From Bizionia myxarmorum (GTDB taxonomy: Bacteria > Bacteroidota > Bacteroidia > Flavobacteriales > Flavobacteriaceae): a stretch of 64,000 nt of DNA. Below, piece after piece: positions 17,737 through 27,045 of the stretch (the stretch's first letter is position 1; each line of letters begins with the position of its first letter). The DNA is taken from positions 372,001 through 436,000 of the forward strand of contig NZ_VSKK01000001.1 in NCBI RefSeq assembly GCF_008086205.1. Direction: 5' to 3'. Below the pieces are notes generated by a model. That model made no database searches, was not told the DNA's origin, and saw nothing but the letters and a program-made list of their open reading frames with translations. A program made the translations under genes and the position numbers.

Positions 17737-18672
17737 ATGAAAATACTACATCTAGACACCAACCATCCATTAATACTCGAGCAATTAGCGGCTTTAGGAT
17801 TTCAAAATGATGAAGACTATACGGCATCTAAAACAGAAATTGAATCCAAAATTCAGAACTATGACGGTGTTATTATCCGTAGTCGATTTACCATAGATAA
17901 ACAATTTCTGGATGCCGCAACCAACCTCAAATTTATAGGTCGTGTTGGCGCAGGCCTTGAAAATATTGATGGTGATTATGCCGCGCAAAAAGGCGTTCAC
18001 CTTATTTCAGCTCCTGAAGGAAACAGGAATGCGGTTGGCGAACATGCTTTAGCCATGCTACTGTCTTTGTTTAATAAACTAAATAAAGCAGATCAGGAAG
18101 TTAGAAATGGCATTTGGTTACGTGAAGAAAACCGTGGTTTAGAACTGGATGGAAAAACTGTAGGACTTATTGGATATGGCCACATGGGAAAAGCCTTTGC
18201 TAAAAAATTACGTGGCTTTGATGTCACCGTATTATGTTATGATATTAAATCCAATATGGGTGATGAAAACGCCACACAAGTGGATTTAAAAACACTTCAA
18301 TCCCAAGCGGATGTATTGAGTTTGCACACGCCACAAACACCGTTAACGTTAAACATGGTGGATGCTAATTTTATAAATGCTTTCAAAAAATCATTTTGGT
18401 TAATTAATACAGCTCGCGGAAAAAGCGTCGTGACTAAAGACTTGGTAACTGCTTTAAAATCAGAGAAAATTTTAGGTGCTGGATTGGACGTTTTAGAATA
18501 TGAAAAAGCGTCTTTTGAAACCTTATTTTCTAACGAAATGCCAGACGCTTTTCAATATTTAATAAAAGCCGAAAACGTATTATTAACGCCTCATATTGCA
18601 GGTTGGACCATTGAAAGTAAAGAAAAATTAGCTCAAACTATTGTGGATAAAATACAAGCCAAATTTTGTTAG
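17737..18672 (+). CDS. D-2-hydroxyacid dehydrogenase (phosphoglycerate-dehydrogenase-like)
   Basis: A 311-residue NAD-dependent oxidoreductase. The Rossmann motif GLIGYGHMGKAFAKKL is at about 142-157, and the catalytic Arg (NTARGKS), Glu (DVLEYE) and His (TPHIAGW) are all visible. Compared with long SerA enzymes it lacks the C-terminal ACT domain, so it is not obviously under serine feedback control. The substrate could be 3-phosphoglycerate or another 2-hydroxyacid; sequence alone does not decide. The neighbouring DUF1801 gene starts 64 bases later. Confidence 0.88.
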   Translation: MKILHLDTNHPLILEQLAALGFQNDEDYTASKTEIESKIQNYDGVIIRSRFTIDKQFLDAATNLKFIGRVGAGLENIDGDYAAQKGVHLISAPEGNRNAVGEHALAMLLSLFNKLNKADQEVRNGIWLREENRGLELDGKTVGLIGYGHMGKAFAKKLRGFDVTVLCYDIKSNMGDENATQVDLKTLQSQADVLSLHTPQTPLTLNMVDANFINAFKKSFWLINTARGKSVVTKDLVTALKSEKILGAGLDVLEYEKASFETLFSNEMPDAFQYLIKAENVLLTPHIAGWTIESKEKLAQTIVDKIQAKFC

Positions 18673-18736
18673 TATACTTTCAAAACCGATAGTTTTAAAA
18701 ACAGTATTTCTCGCTTAATAATAAATTCTAAAAGTC

Positions 18737-19195
18737 ATGGCAAATAACTGTAAATCACCAGAAGAATATATAAGTAAAACTCCAGAAGAACGTCACGAAA
18801 TTTTAAATCAATTGCGTAAAACTATTGGAACCAGTTTATCAAAAGTTTTTGAAGAAGGCATGCAATATGGTATGATTAGTTATTTTGTACCGCATAGTAT
18901 ATATCCAGATGGCTATCATTGTAATCCGAAAGAACCACTGCCATTTATGAGTTTCGCTTCACAAAAAAATTCTATAAATTTATACCATATGGGTATGTAT
19001 GCCATGCCGGAAATTCACGATTGGTTTGTTTCTGAATATCCAAAATATAGCAAATACAAACTGGATATGGGAAAAAGTTGTGTACGCTTTAAAAAAATAG
19101 AGCATATCCCCTTGGAGCTTATTGCTCAACTCTGCAAAAAACTAACCGCTGCAGAATGGATAACTGTTTATGAGTCCGAATTTAAAAAGAGCTAA
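18737..19195 (+). CDS. DUF1801 domain-containing protein
   Basis: A 152-residue cytoplasmic protein with the DUF1801 core (VFEEGMQYGMISYFVPH and FMSFASQKNSINLYHMG, about residues 36-92), related to YdhG and frataxin-like iron-chaperone folds. The function is not established. It ends convergently with the minus-strand cluster at 19229, with 33 bases between. Confidence 0.85.
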   Translation: MANNCKSPEEYISKTPEERHEILNQLRKTIGTSLSKVFEEGMQYGMISYFVPHSIYPDGYHCNPKEPLPFMSFASQKNSINLYHMGMYAMPEIHDWFVSEYPKYSKYKLDMGKSCVRFKKIEHIPLELIAQLCKKLTAAEWITVYESEFKKS

Positions 19196-19228
19196 TTACA
19201 AAGTCATACTATAATGTTAAATCACTAA

Positions 19229-20242
19229 TTACTTTTCCTCCGGCCAATAGTCCAAAGGCAACGCATCACCAACCCGATTATCACCAAAATACCCTTTAAA
19301 AATTAACGCATCAGCAGGCATATGATTCCCATTTCTATCTAAATAAAAATAGGTTTCATTACTGGTTACAACTGAATTCTTTTCTATATCATTTTCAGAA
19401 ACAACCGTTAATGGTTCATGTAATTGCACCTGAAACATGGACGGATTATCAGTATTGGAAACACTAATAAAATTTTCAGCTTGAACTTCCTGACCGTTAA
19501 ACAACAATATAAATTTATTCGCCTTTAGTTCCTCTTTTAATAATGACCGCATAAAATGTAATACCGATCCTTTGTACGCTTTTATTCGGTGCCTAATATA
19601 CTTTCTAGAATTTGACTGAGACGTATAGAACATAGTTCCAGCATAATAAACTGAAGATGCATAATAATAATCTAGTTCCATTTGATAATTATAATCAATT
19701 TCAAAATCTTGCAAATCATATTGAATCTGATACTTTAAATTCTCATTCATTATAATTAAGGGTACCGAGGCAGTTGCTACTAATTTATTTTGAGACTCTA
19801 TAAAATGTAATCGAATTGCGTCTTCATTCAAAATTTTACACGATAAGGCATTCCGAGTTGAGCCTAAAAAATAGGCTTTAAAATCCTTCATTTTTCGCTC
19901 TCGCGACCAAGAATCTTTAGAAACTAAATAAACTTCATTTAAAGCACTAATATCCTCAACTAAAAGAATGGATAGTTTTTCATTACCAGAATAGTCAGAA
20001 ATTACTTGTTTTTTATAGCCTAAAAAAGAAATTACCAGCGGGCTGCTAACGGCAGTCGGTTTTTGGATATTAAACAAACCTTCTTCATTTGAAATTGTTC
20101 CGACTGTGGTATTATCAAAATAAACGGAAGCACCTTCAATAGGCTGATTTGTGTTAGAATCGAATATAACACCTGAAATCTCTTGAGAATAGGTCTGTAA
20201 AATACTAAATAAGGCAATAAAAAGCAGGTATTTAACTCTCAT
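19229..20242 (-). CDS. Carboxypeptidase-regulatory-like domain protein, copy A (duplicate)
   Basis: A 337-residue exported protein: signal peptide 1-19 (ILQTYSQ), then a CarboxypepD_reg-like beta domain (about 20-95; GVIFDSNTNQPIEGASVYFD) as found at the N-terminus of TonB receptors and surface proteins, then about 240 residues of unrecognised sequence. It is a paralogue of the gene at 20626-21639 with exactly the same length; the N-terminal third is nearly identical and the rest has diverged strongly. Its start overlaps the end of the truncated acyltransferase fragment by 11 bases, the same junction as in the parent copy, which suggests translational coupling. Function unknown. Confidence 0.8.
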   Translation of the reverse strand: MRVKYLLFIALFSILQTYSQEISGVIFDSNTNQPIEGASVYFDNTTVGTISNEEGLFNIQKPTAVSSPLVISFLGYKKQVISDYSGNEKLSILLVEDISALNEVYLVSKDSWSRERKMKDFKAYFLGSTRNALSCKILNEDAIRLHFIESQNKLVATASVPLIIMNENLKYQIQYDLQDFEIDYNYQMELDYYYASSVYYAGTMFYTSQSNSRKYIRHRIKAYKGSVLHFMRSLLKEELKANKFILLFNGQEVQAENFISVSNTDNPSMFQVQLHEPLTVVSENDIEKNSVVTSNETYFYLDRNGNHMPADALIFKGYFGDNRVGDALPLDYWPEEK

Positions 20243-20609
20243 TTTGTTCTGATAATTTACGTTCTAACTCCGTTTGAAATTCTTCCATAACAGGCTTCAC
20301 AGTGCTTTCTGGTAAGTCGGCAATTTTAATATACATCAAGCCATCTACCGAGTAATTAAATAGCGGATCCACATTAAAAGCCACAAGTCGGGCGTTTTGC
20401 TTAATGTATTTTTTAAGTAACACCGGGAGTCCTAAAGCACCTGGTTCCACCTCATCTATAATTTTATCAAATTTGTTTAAATCGGCTTCGGCTTCATCAA
20501 AAACGTAATCTTTATCTGCGTCTTTAAGTTTCACCTTAAATTTCTTTTTCGGATGCACATATTGCGCCACATAAGGATCATAATAATGAGATTTCATAAA
20601 CTCTATCAT
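20232..20609 (-). pseudogene. Truncated duplicate of the OlsF-like acyltransferase (last 125 residues)
   Basis: The 125-codon open frame matches residues 488-612 of the acyltransferase at 21629-23467 with only about six substitutions and no frameshift. Both catalytic domains are missing, so it cannot have the parental activity. Its first ATG lies 17 bases downstream of the stop codon of copy B, and its stop overlaps the start of copy A by 11 bases. It is therefore either a remnant of a tandem duplication kept open for translational coupling of copy A or a small protein in its own right. The near-identity suggests recent duplication, gene conversion or selection. Confidence 0.75.
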
Positions 20610-20625
20610 CAGCGATTTAGAGAAA

Positions 20626-21639
20626 TTAGTCAGTGGTTGGTTGATAATCTAAGGGAAGCGCATCACCAATACGACGACTGCTAAAATACCCCGAAAACAT
20701 GAGTGAATTTTCAGGCGAATGGTTGCCATTTTCATCTAAAAAGAAGTAGGTTTTATCGCTGTTAATCGCAGATTTCTTCTCCCAATCCTTATCATAAGTA
20801 ACAACTAAAGGTGTGAGTAATCGTACTTTAAAAACGGATTCATCTTCGGTATCAGTAACGAAAACAACATTTTCTGGTGATACTACGGCACCATTATATA
20901 TCAATTCAAAATTATTATCAACCAGTTTTCCATCTATTACAGAGCGCATAAAGTGTAAAACTGAACCATTATAGGTTTTTAATCGGCGTTTAATAATTCG
21001 CCTGTTTTCTGATAAAGACTGATAAAATAGTGTTCCTGCATAGTAAAATGAAGAAGGAAAATATTGATCTACTTCTTCATAATAATCAAATTCAAGTTCA
21101 AAATCTTGCAGATCATACCGAATCTGATAGTTCAAATTCTCATTAATTATAACCAAAGGTGCGGAGGCCGATGCCACCAATTTATTTTCAGTTTCTAAAA
21201 AACGCAAACTGATAACATCTTCATTTAAGATTTTGCAGGATAAGCCATTACTAGTCGTTCCCAAGAAATGCGCTTTAAAATACTTCATTTTCTTTTCTCG
21301 CGCCCAAGAATCGCTGTTAACTAAAAACACTTCATTTAACGCATTAATATCTTCTACTAAACGAACGGATAGTTTTCTATCAGCAGAATAATCAGAAAAA
21401 ACTTGTTCTTTATAACCTAAAAAAGAAATTACTAGCGGACTGCTAACAGCAGCCGGTTTTTTAACACTAAATAAACCTTGTTCATTTGAAATAGTTCCAA
21501 CTGTGGTGTTATCAAAATAAACGGAAGCACCCTCAATAGGCTGATTTGTGCTGGAATCAAATATAACACCAGAAATTTCTTGAGAATATGTCTGTAAAAC
21601 ACCACATAAAGCAATAAATAGCAGATATTTAGCTTTCAT
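20626..21639 (-). CDS. Carboxypeptidase-regulatory-like domain protein, copy B
   Basis: A 337-residue exported protein: signal peptide ending LQTYSQ (about 1-19), CarboxypepD_reg-like domain about 20-95, then an unrecognised C-terminal region sharing scattered blocks with copy A (for example GSVLHFMRS and GDALPLDY). It overlaps the end of the acyltransferase gene by 11 bases and is likely translated by coupling from it. A role with the outer membrane or surface lipid is only an inference from context. Confidence 0.8.
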   Translation of the reverse strand: MKAKYLLFIALCGVLQTYSQEISGVIFDSSTNQPIEGASVYFDNTTVGTISNEQGLFSVKKPAAVSSPLVISFLGYKEQVFSDYSADRKLSVRLVEDINALNEVFLVNSDSWAREKKMKYFKAHFLGTTSNGLSCKILNEDVISLRFLETENKLVASASAPLVIINENLNYQIRYDLQDFELEFDYYEEVDQYFPSSFYYAGTLFYQSLSENRRIIKRRLKTYNGSVLHFMRSVIDGKLVDNNFELIYNGAVVSPENVVFVTDTEDESVFKVRLLTPLVVTYDKDWEKKSAINSDKTYFFLDENGNHSPENSLMFSGYFSSRRIGDALPLDYQPTTD

Positions 21640-23467
21640 TCTGCTCCGCTAATTTACGCTCCAATTCTGCCTGAAATTCTTCCATAACAGGTTTCACGGT
21701 GCTTTCTGGTAAGTCGGCAATTTTAATATACATTAAGCCATCTACAGAGTTATTAAATAACGGATCCACATTAAAAGCCACAAGTCTGGCATTTTGCTTT
21801 ATGTATTTTTTAAGTAATACCGGAAGTCTTAGAGCTCCTGGTTCTACCTCATCAATAATTTTATCAAATTTATTTAAATCAGCTTCGGCTTCATCAAAAA
21901 CGAAATCCTTATCTGCGTCTTTAAGTTTCACCTTAAACTCCTTTTTAGGATGCACATATTGCGCCACATAAGGATCATAATAATGCGATTTCATAAACTC
22001 AATCATCAACGATTTAGAGAAGTTGGTAAACTGGTTACTAATACTTACACCACCAATTAAATATTTATGTTCTGGATAACGCAACGTTGTGTGCACAATA
22101 CCTTTCCATAATAAAAACAAAGGCATTGGTCTTTGTTGATAGCTTTTTATAATAAATGCACGACCCATTTCAATGGATTGGCTCATCATGGTATAAAGTT
22201 CCGGTTCAAAACGGAACAAATCTTGTAAATAAAAGCCATCAATACCATAGCGTTTAAAAATTTCCGATCCCAATCCCATTCTGTAAGAACCCACTAATAT
22301 GTTCTCATCGGAATCCCATAAAAACATATGGTGGTAATAGGTATCAAAAGTATCTAAATCAATAGCTTCATTGGTACCTTCTCCAACTTCACGAAACGTT
22401 ATTTCACGTAGTCGTCCAATTTCCTGTAAGATATTAGGAATTTCCAAAGAAGATGCTAAAAACACCTCATAATTTTTACTTTGAAGTAATCTAGAATCGC
22501 CTTCGCGAAGTACTTCAACTTCCTGAATCATCAATTTTTTATCAATTTCGCCCACAATACGTTTAGGCGGTTTTGACGGTTTTGGTAATTTTAAATTGGT
22601 AGAAATATTACTTAATAAATTACCCTTTTCATCAAAAGAATTAGATAACATGTACGTTCGTCGTCTTAAAAATTCTGAAAGACCTTCCAAAGTGCTATGT
22701 TCATTTTGGTCCACTACCGAAATGGTTCTTCCAATACGCACTTTTATAACCCGACGTTTTTGCGAAATCACTTCACTCGGTAATTTAGCAGTTCTAAACG
22801 TATCTCCTAATTTGGACAATCTATAAAAAAGCGAACTGTTTTTAGCATGAAAATAAATAGGAACTACTGGTACTTGTGCCTTTTGAATTAGCTTAATAGC
22901 AGTACGCTCCCATGGTTTATCAATAACTAATTTACCATCGCGATGTGTAGATACTTCACCCGCTGGAAAAATACCCAAAGGATGGCCGTCACGTAAATGT
23001 AAAATCGAATTTTTAAATCCTGCAAGACTAGATTTGATATCCTTTCTATTCTCGAAAGGATTTACGGGCATGATATAAGGCTTTAAAGGCTCAACTCTAT
23101 TGAGCAAGAAATTGGCAATAATTTTATAATCTTTCCGTTGCTCTAACATCAATTTTAAAAGTAAAATACCATCAATACCGCCCAACGGATGATTGGAAAT
23201 GGTAATAAATGGACCTTCTTTTGGCAAGCGCTTTAAATCTTCTTCGGGAATTTCGAATTTTATTTCATATTCATCTAAAATGGCATTCAAAAACGCTACT
23301 TCAGATAAATGTTTATGTCGATTATAGACGTCGTTTACATTGGTTATTTTCAACAACTTCATCATACTCCAGCCCACAAATGTGCCCATAACTCCAAATT
23401 TGTCCAGTTTAATGGCATGTGCTACTTCTTTGGCTGTTACTAAACCTTTATCTGATTCTTTACTCAT
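21629..23467 (-). CDS. OlsF-like bifunctional acyltransferase (PlsC-type plus GNAT-type)
   Basis: A 612-residue protein. The N-terminal half (about 70-270) is a lysophospholipid-acyltransferase domain with ISNHPLGGID (H93, D99; five residues between them rather than the usual four of PlsC) and GIFPAGEVS. The C-terminal half (about 335-480) is a GNAT/OlsB-like N-acyltransferase domain (FLWDSDENILVGSYRMG, MGRAFI). This two-domain layout is that of OlsF, which makes ornithine lipids by N- and then O-acylation; glycine or other aminolipids are equally possible in flavobacteria. Membrane-associated. It begins 23 bases after the aspartate kinase gene, in the same operon. Confidence 0.85.
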   Translation of the reverse strand: MSKESDKGLVTAKEVAHAIKLDKFGVMGTFVGWSMMKLLKITNVNDVYNRHKHLSEVAFLNAILDEYEIKFEIPEEDLKRLPKEGPFITISNHPLGGIDGILLLKLMLEQRKDYKIIANFLLNRVEPLKPYIMPVNPFENRKDIKSSLAGFKNSILHLRDGHPLGIFPAGEVSTHRDGKLVIDKPWERTAIKLIQKAQVPVVPIYFHAKNSSLFYRLSKLGDTFRTAKLPSEVISQKRRVIKVRIGRTISVVDQNEHSTLEGLSEFLRRRTYMLSNSFDEKGNLLSNISTNLKLPKPSKPPKRIVGEIDKKLMIQEVEVLREGDSRLLQSKNYEVFLASSLEIPNILQEIGRLREITFREVGEGTNEAIDLDTFDTYYHHMFLWDSDENILVGSYRMGLGSEIFKRYGIDGFYLQDLFRFEPELYTMMSQSIEMGRAFIIKSYQQRPMPLFLLWKGIVHTTLRYPEHKYLIGGVSISNQFTNFSKSLMIEFMKSHYYDPYVAQYVHPKKEFKVKLKDADKDFVFDEAEADLNKFDKIIDEVEPGALRLPVLLKKYIKQNARLVAFNVDPLFNNSVDGLMYIKIADLPESTVKPVMEEFQAELERKLAEQNES

Positions 23468-23490
23468 TTACAAAACTGTAATTATTTGGT

Positions 23491-24741
23491 TTATGCGGTA
23501 ATCATTTGCATAGTTTCTTGAGCTAACTGCTTCATTAAAACCGTTTTACCTAGTTCTAATTTAGCAACTGCCTCGTCATTATAATGTCTGATTGTGTATA
23601 AAGATACATTTTCATGACAAGTTACCTTAAATTTCGCCTTCAAATGTTGGAGTAATTTGTCTAAATTTTTATAAATATCTTCCACACATACTGAAAAACT
23701 GATGGCTGAATTTTGAATCACATCTACTTTCATTTTATATAAATGCAATAAATTGAAAATATCACTGATGTTTTCTTCAACAATATAAGAGAAATCTAAA
23801 GATGATAATGAAATTAACACCTGATTACGCTTCAAAATAAAACAAGGTACTTTTGGTTCTATACCAATCCCTTTTCCTACACGTGTTCCAGCATTTTTGG
23901 GGTTTAAAAATGATTTTACAAACAACGGAATCTCTTTTCTTTGTAAAGGCTGCAAAGTTTTTGGGTGAATTACCGAAGCACCATAAAAAGCCAACTCAAT
24001 TGCTTCTCTATAGGATATATTATTAAGTAATTGCGCGTTTTCAAAATAACGGGGATCGGCATTTAATACGCCGGGAACATCCTTCCAAATGGTAACACTT
24101 TCCGCATTTAAACAATAAGCTAAAATGGCGGCTGTATAATCACTTCCTTCTCGTCCTAATGTGGTGGTGAAATTATGAGCATCACTACCTAAAAATCCTT
24201 GAGTAACGTGAAGTTTGCTCTTGTTGAAATTGGTAGAAATTTGAGTTTGCGTGTCTAACCAATTCACATTAGCACGTCTGTAATAACTATCGGTTTTAAT
24301 AAATTCACGCACATCCATCCAGTTGTTTTCAAAACCAACTTGATTTAAATAGGCACTTACAATGGCCGATGAAGCCAATTCACCATATCCAATGGCTTGA
24401 TCGTACACAAAGTTATAATCCGGCGATTTATTTCGATTAAAAAAAGCCATCAACTCATCGAATAAATGAGATACTTTCTTAAAAATAGGATGGTTTTCAT
24501 CTGGAAATAAATCCATTAAAATTTCATTGTGAAACTTGCGAACATCTTGAAGGGAACTTTGTAATTCGGGTTGATTATCAAAATAATTACCAATGACAAT
24601 TTCTATTGCATTGGTCATTTTTCCCATAGCAGAAATAACAATCAAGGTATCATCATAACCTGTTTCTTTCAAAACGGTTACTAAATTTTTTACGCCTTCT
24701 GCATCTTTAATGGATGCGCCACCAAATTTAAATACCTGCAT
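23491..24741 (-). CDS. Aspartate kinase
   Basis: Phosphorylates aspartate, the first step toward lysine/diaminopimelate, threonine and methionine. The 416-residue single-function enzyme begins QVFKFGGASIKDAEG (P-loop-like KFGGAS) and carries GREGSDYTAAILA (about 197-209) and WKDVPGVLNADPR; a regulatory ACT-like region follows from about 300, so feedback control is likely. It is read one base after the GNAT gene and 23 bases before the OlsF-like gene, which suggests one operon. Confidence 0.93.
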   Translation of the reverse strand: MQVFKFGGASIKDAEGVKNLVTVLKETGYDDTLIVISAMGKMTNAIEIVIGNYFDNQPELQSSLQDVRKFHNEILMDLFPDENHPIFKKVSHLFDELMAFFNRNKSPDYNFVYDQAIGYGELASSAIVSAYLNQVGFENNWMDVREFIKTDSYYRRANVNWLDTQTQISTNFNKSKLHVTQGFLGSDAHNFTTTLGREGSDYTAAILAYCLNAESVTIWKDVPGVLNADPRYFENAQLLNNISYREAIELAFYGASVIHPKTLQPLQRKEIPLFVKSFLNPKNAGTRVGKGIGIEPKVPCFILKRNQVLISLSSLDFSYIVEENISDIFNLLHLYKMKVDVIQNSAISFSVCVEDIYKNLDKLLQHLKAKFKVTCHENVSLYTIRHYNDEAVAKLELGKTVLMKQLAQETMQMITA

Positions 24742-24742
24742 A

Positions 24743-25222
24743 TTATATATTTGAAATATAATTTTTTATGCCTGCTTCATCCAAATGTACAACGTCCCAA
24801 TCGCGCTTAACATCAGCACCTTTTTGTTCGTAAAATTGTATGGCCGGTTCATTCCAATCTAAGACCTCCCAACAAATACGTTTCACGTTTAATTTGCTTC
24901 CATATTTTACCACTTCATCCAAAAGCATCGTACCAATTCCAAGTCCGCGTTGTGATTGATTAACCACTAAATCTTCCAAATGTAATACTGGACCTTTCCA
25001 AGTAGAAAAGCGCATATAAACTAAAGCAATTCCTAAAACTTCCTGATTAGATTCGGCCACAAAACAATGAAAAACGGGGTTCTCACCATAACCGTGCAGT
25101 TCTAAATCGGCAACCGTAACCTCAACGGCATCGGGTTCTTTTTCATAAACTGCTAATTGGTTTATTAAATCTAAAACCGATTTCATATCTTCTTTTCGGG
25201 CGTCTCGAACTATTATACTCAT
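24743..25222 (-). CDS. GNAT-family N-acetyltransferase (SSAT-like)
   Basis: A 159-residue cytoplasmic enzyme resembling spermidine/spermine or thialysine N-acetyltransferases: RDARKEDMKSVLDLI at the N-terminus, LEDLVVNQSQRGLGIGTMLL as the acetyl-CoA motif (about 87-106) and WNEPAIQFYEQKGA near the C-terminus. Substrate probably a small amine, not certain. First gene of the minus-strand operon; TATATTTA (25245-25238), one mismatch from the -7 consensus, lies 15 bases upstream of the start. Confidence 0.85.
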   Translation of the reverse strand: MSIIVRDARKEDMKSVLDLINQLAVYEKEPDAVEVTVADLELHGYGENPVFHCFVAESNQEVLGIALVYMRFSTWKGPVLHLEDLVVNQSQRGLGIGTMLLDEVVKYGSKLNVKRICWEVLDWNEPAIQFYEQKGADVKRDWDVVHLDEAGIKNYISNI

Positions 25223-25342
25223 AGGAAAAATTTGTCGTAAATATAGTTTAAACTTGCGTATTTACCCATATATATGTTTGGTGAAAAGGTGTTAATGTGC
25301 TAAAAAGTACGATATTTGCAAAAACATTATACATACGTTTCC

Positions 25343-26350
25343 ATGTCAAGAAAAAACCAAACGCTCGGTGAATTTATAATTGAGAATCAATCTTCCTTCA
25401 AATATACATCTGGCGAATTGTCCCGTTTGATAAATTCCATCCGATTGGCGGCAAAAGTGGTCAATCACGAAGTGAACAAAGCAGGTTTGGTAGATATTTT
25501 AGGTGCTTTTGGCGAAACAAATGTTCAAGGCGAAGAGCAGCAGAAATTAGATGTGTATGCTAATGAAAAATTCATCCAAACCTTAACCAACAGAAATATT
25601 GTTTGCGGGATTGCCAGTGAAGAAGAGGACGATTTTATCACTATTAACAGTCAAGACGAAAACAACAATAATAAATATGTTGTTTTAATGGATCCTCTAG
25701 ATGGTTCATCAAATATTGATGTAAATGTTTCGGTTGGAACTATTTTTTCGGTTTATAGACGTGTTACACCTGTAGGAACGCCAGTTCAGTTGGAAGATTT
25801 TCTTCAAAAAGGAAATCAACAAGTTGCGGCAGGATACGTTGTTTATGGAACATCAACTATGTTGGTTTATACCACAGGACATGGCGTAAACGGTTTTACT
25901 TTAAATCCAGCAATTGGAACATTTTACTTATCACATCCAAATATGACCTTTCCCGAAGATGGTAAAATATACTCGGTAAATGAAGGTAATTATATTCACT
26001 TTCCACAAGGCATTAAAGACTACATTAAATATTGTCAAATGGAAGAAGGTGACAGACCCTATACATCGCGTTATATAGGTTCTTTAGTTTCCGACTTTCA
26101 CAGAAATATGATAAAAGGTGGCATTTATATGTATCCAAAAAGCTCAAAAACCTCTAATGGAAAATTACGTTTATTATATGAATGTAATCCTATGGCATTT
26201 TTAGCGGAACAAGCACAAGGTAAAGCCAGTGATGGTTTTATGCGAATTCTAGATGTGGAACCAACCGAACTTCACCAACGTGTCCCTTTTATTTGTGGTA
26301 GCAAAAACATGGTAGAAAAAGCGGAAGAGTTCATGCGTTTAAACGCATAA
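25343..26350 (+). CDS. fbp: Class I fructose-1,6-bisphosphatase
   Basis: Gluconeogenic enzyme hydrolysing fructose 1,6-bisphosphate. The metal and phosphate motif DPLDGSSN is at about 117-124, and the C-terminal [14 protein letters not shown] is present. I choose ATG 25343 ([11 protein letters not shown], 335 residues, the normal length). The longer frame starts with a TTG at 25316 that lies within GATATTTG (25311-25318), one mismatch from the -7 promoter element, so it is unlikely to be translated. A bidirectional terminator follows. Confidence 0.95.
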   Translation: MSRKNQTLGEFIIENQSSFKYTSGELSRLINSIRLAAKVVNHEVNKAGLVDILGAFGETNVQGEEQQKLDVYANEKFIQTLTNRNIVCGIASEEEDDFITINSQDENNNNKYVVLMDPLDGSSNIDVNVSVGTIFSVYRRVTPVGTPVQLEDFLQKGNQQVAAGYVVYGTSTMLVYTTGHGVNGFTLNPAIGTFYLSHPNMTFPEDGKIYSVNEGNYIHFPQGIKDYIKYCQMEEGDRPYTSRYIGSLVSDFHRNMIKGGIYMYPKSSKTSNGKLRLLYECNPMAFLAEQAQGKASDGFMRILDVEPTELHQRVPFICGSKNMVEKAEEFMRLNA

Positions 26351-26376
26351 AAAAGCCACTTTAAAAAGTGGCTTTC
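26350..26376. terminator. Bidirectional terminator between fbp and the TerB-like gene
   Basis: AAAGCCACTTT (26352-26362) and AAAGTGGCTTT (26365-26375) form a perfect 11-bp stem between convergent genes. Confidence 0.8.
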
Positions 26377-26398
26377 CTATATATTTTAAATCGAAATC

Positions 26399-26830
26399 TT
26401 AACGATTCATATTTTTCATTTCTTCAGTAAAGGTATCAATATCAACACCATTGCTTACAAGTGTTAACGCTTTATCAACAATATACTTAACGTTTTCAGA
26501 TGTAAATCCAAGTCCGATGGCTATTTTACACATAACCACTTCTTCATGATTACCTATTATATAATCCACAGAAACCATACGCGCCAAATCAAATAAACGC
26601 TCCAAACGTTTGTCATAAGATGTTGGTGGATTAATAGGATGCGACTGGTAATCCTTTAAGATTATTTTGTACTCGCCTTCACTAATATCCAAGTTTCTGG
26701 CTAAACGGTCTAAAAATGCTTTTTCCTCATCGGAAATAATACCATCATCCATAGCGACTCTAACAATGGATGCAAAATGATCTTCGTTGCGTTTTTTAAA
26801 TCCGCTATCAAATAAATCTGAAAATGACAT
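26399..26830 (-). CDS. TerB-like domain protein
   Basis: A 143-residue helical cytoplasmic protein with the TerB core: VRVAMDDGIISDEEKAFLDRLAR (about residues 24-46, quoted here by its ends) has the acidic EF-hand-like DDGIISDEE pattern of the family. Such proteins are often labelled tellurite resistance, but no other ter genes are nearby, so that phenotype should not be assumed. It has its own -7 element and a small leader hairpin (TCTCGA/TCGAGA, 26847-26862). Confidence 0.8.
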   Translation of the reverse strand: MSFSDLFDSGFKKRNEDHFASIVRVAMDDGIISDEEKAFLDRLARNLDISEGEYKIILKDYQSHPINPPTSYDKRLERLFDLARMVSVDYIIGNHEEVVMCKIAIGLGFTSENVKYIVDKALTLVSNGVDIDTFTEEMKNMNR

Positions 26831-26865
26831 AATTTTTTCTTTTTATTCTCGATGTGTCGAGAGTG

Positions 26866-26873
26866 CAAATATA
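26866..26873 (-). promoter_or_regulatory. -7 element for the TerB-like gene
   Basis: On the minus strand the sequence is TATATTTG, ending 35 bases before the start codon. The predicted transcript begins near a 6-bp hairpin (26847-26862). Confidence 0.5.
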
Positions 26874-27019
26874 AATAAAGTTACCGCCTTTAAAAATATA
26901 AATATTTCTTTTTTGAAAGCAGTTTTCAATGCTTATTATTTCGAAAAATAAAAGTCTAAATGTCTTTTTAAAATTAATTTAACCCAATTTTAAAATAACA
27001 AGTATAAAACTGTAAGTAG

Positions 27020-27027
27020 TATATTTG
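27020..27027 (+). promoter_or_regulatory. -7 element for mfd
   Basis: TATATTTG. Its last three bases are the TTG that opens the longest mfd frame, so translation must begin later. Confidence 0.55.
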
Positions 27028-27045
27028 CATAAAATAAAATTGCTT

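Noticed and set aside
26399-26830. Tellurite resistance determinant
   Set aside because: Only a TerB-like domain is present; no terC, terD or terZ genes are nearby, so the family name does not imply the phenotype.
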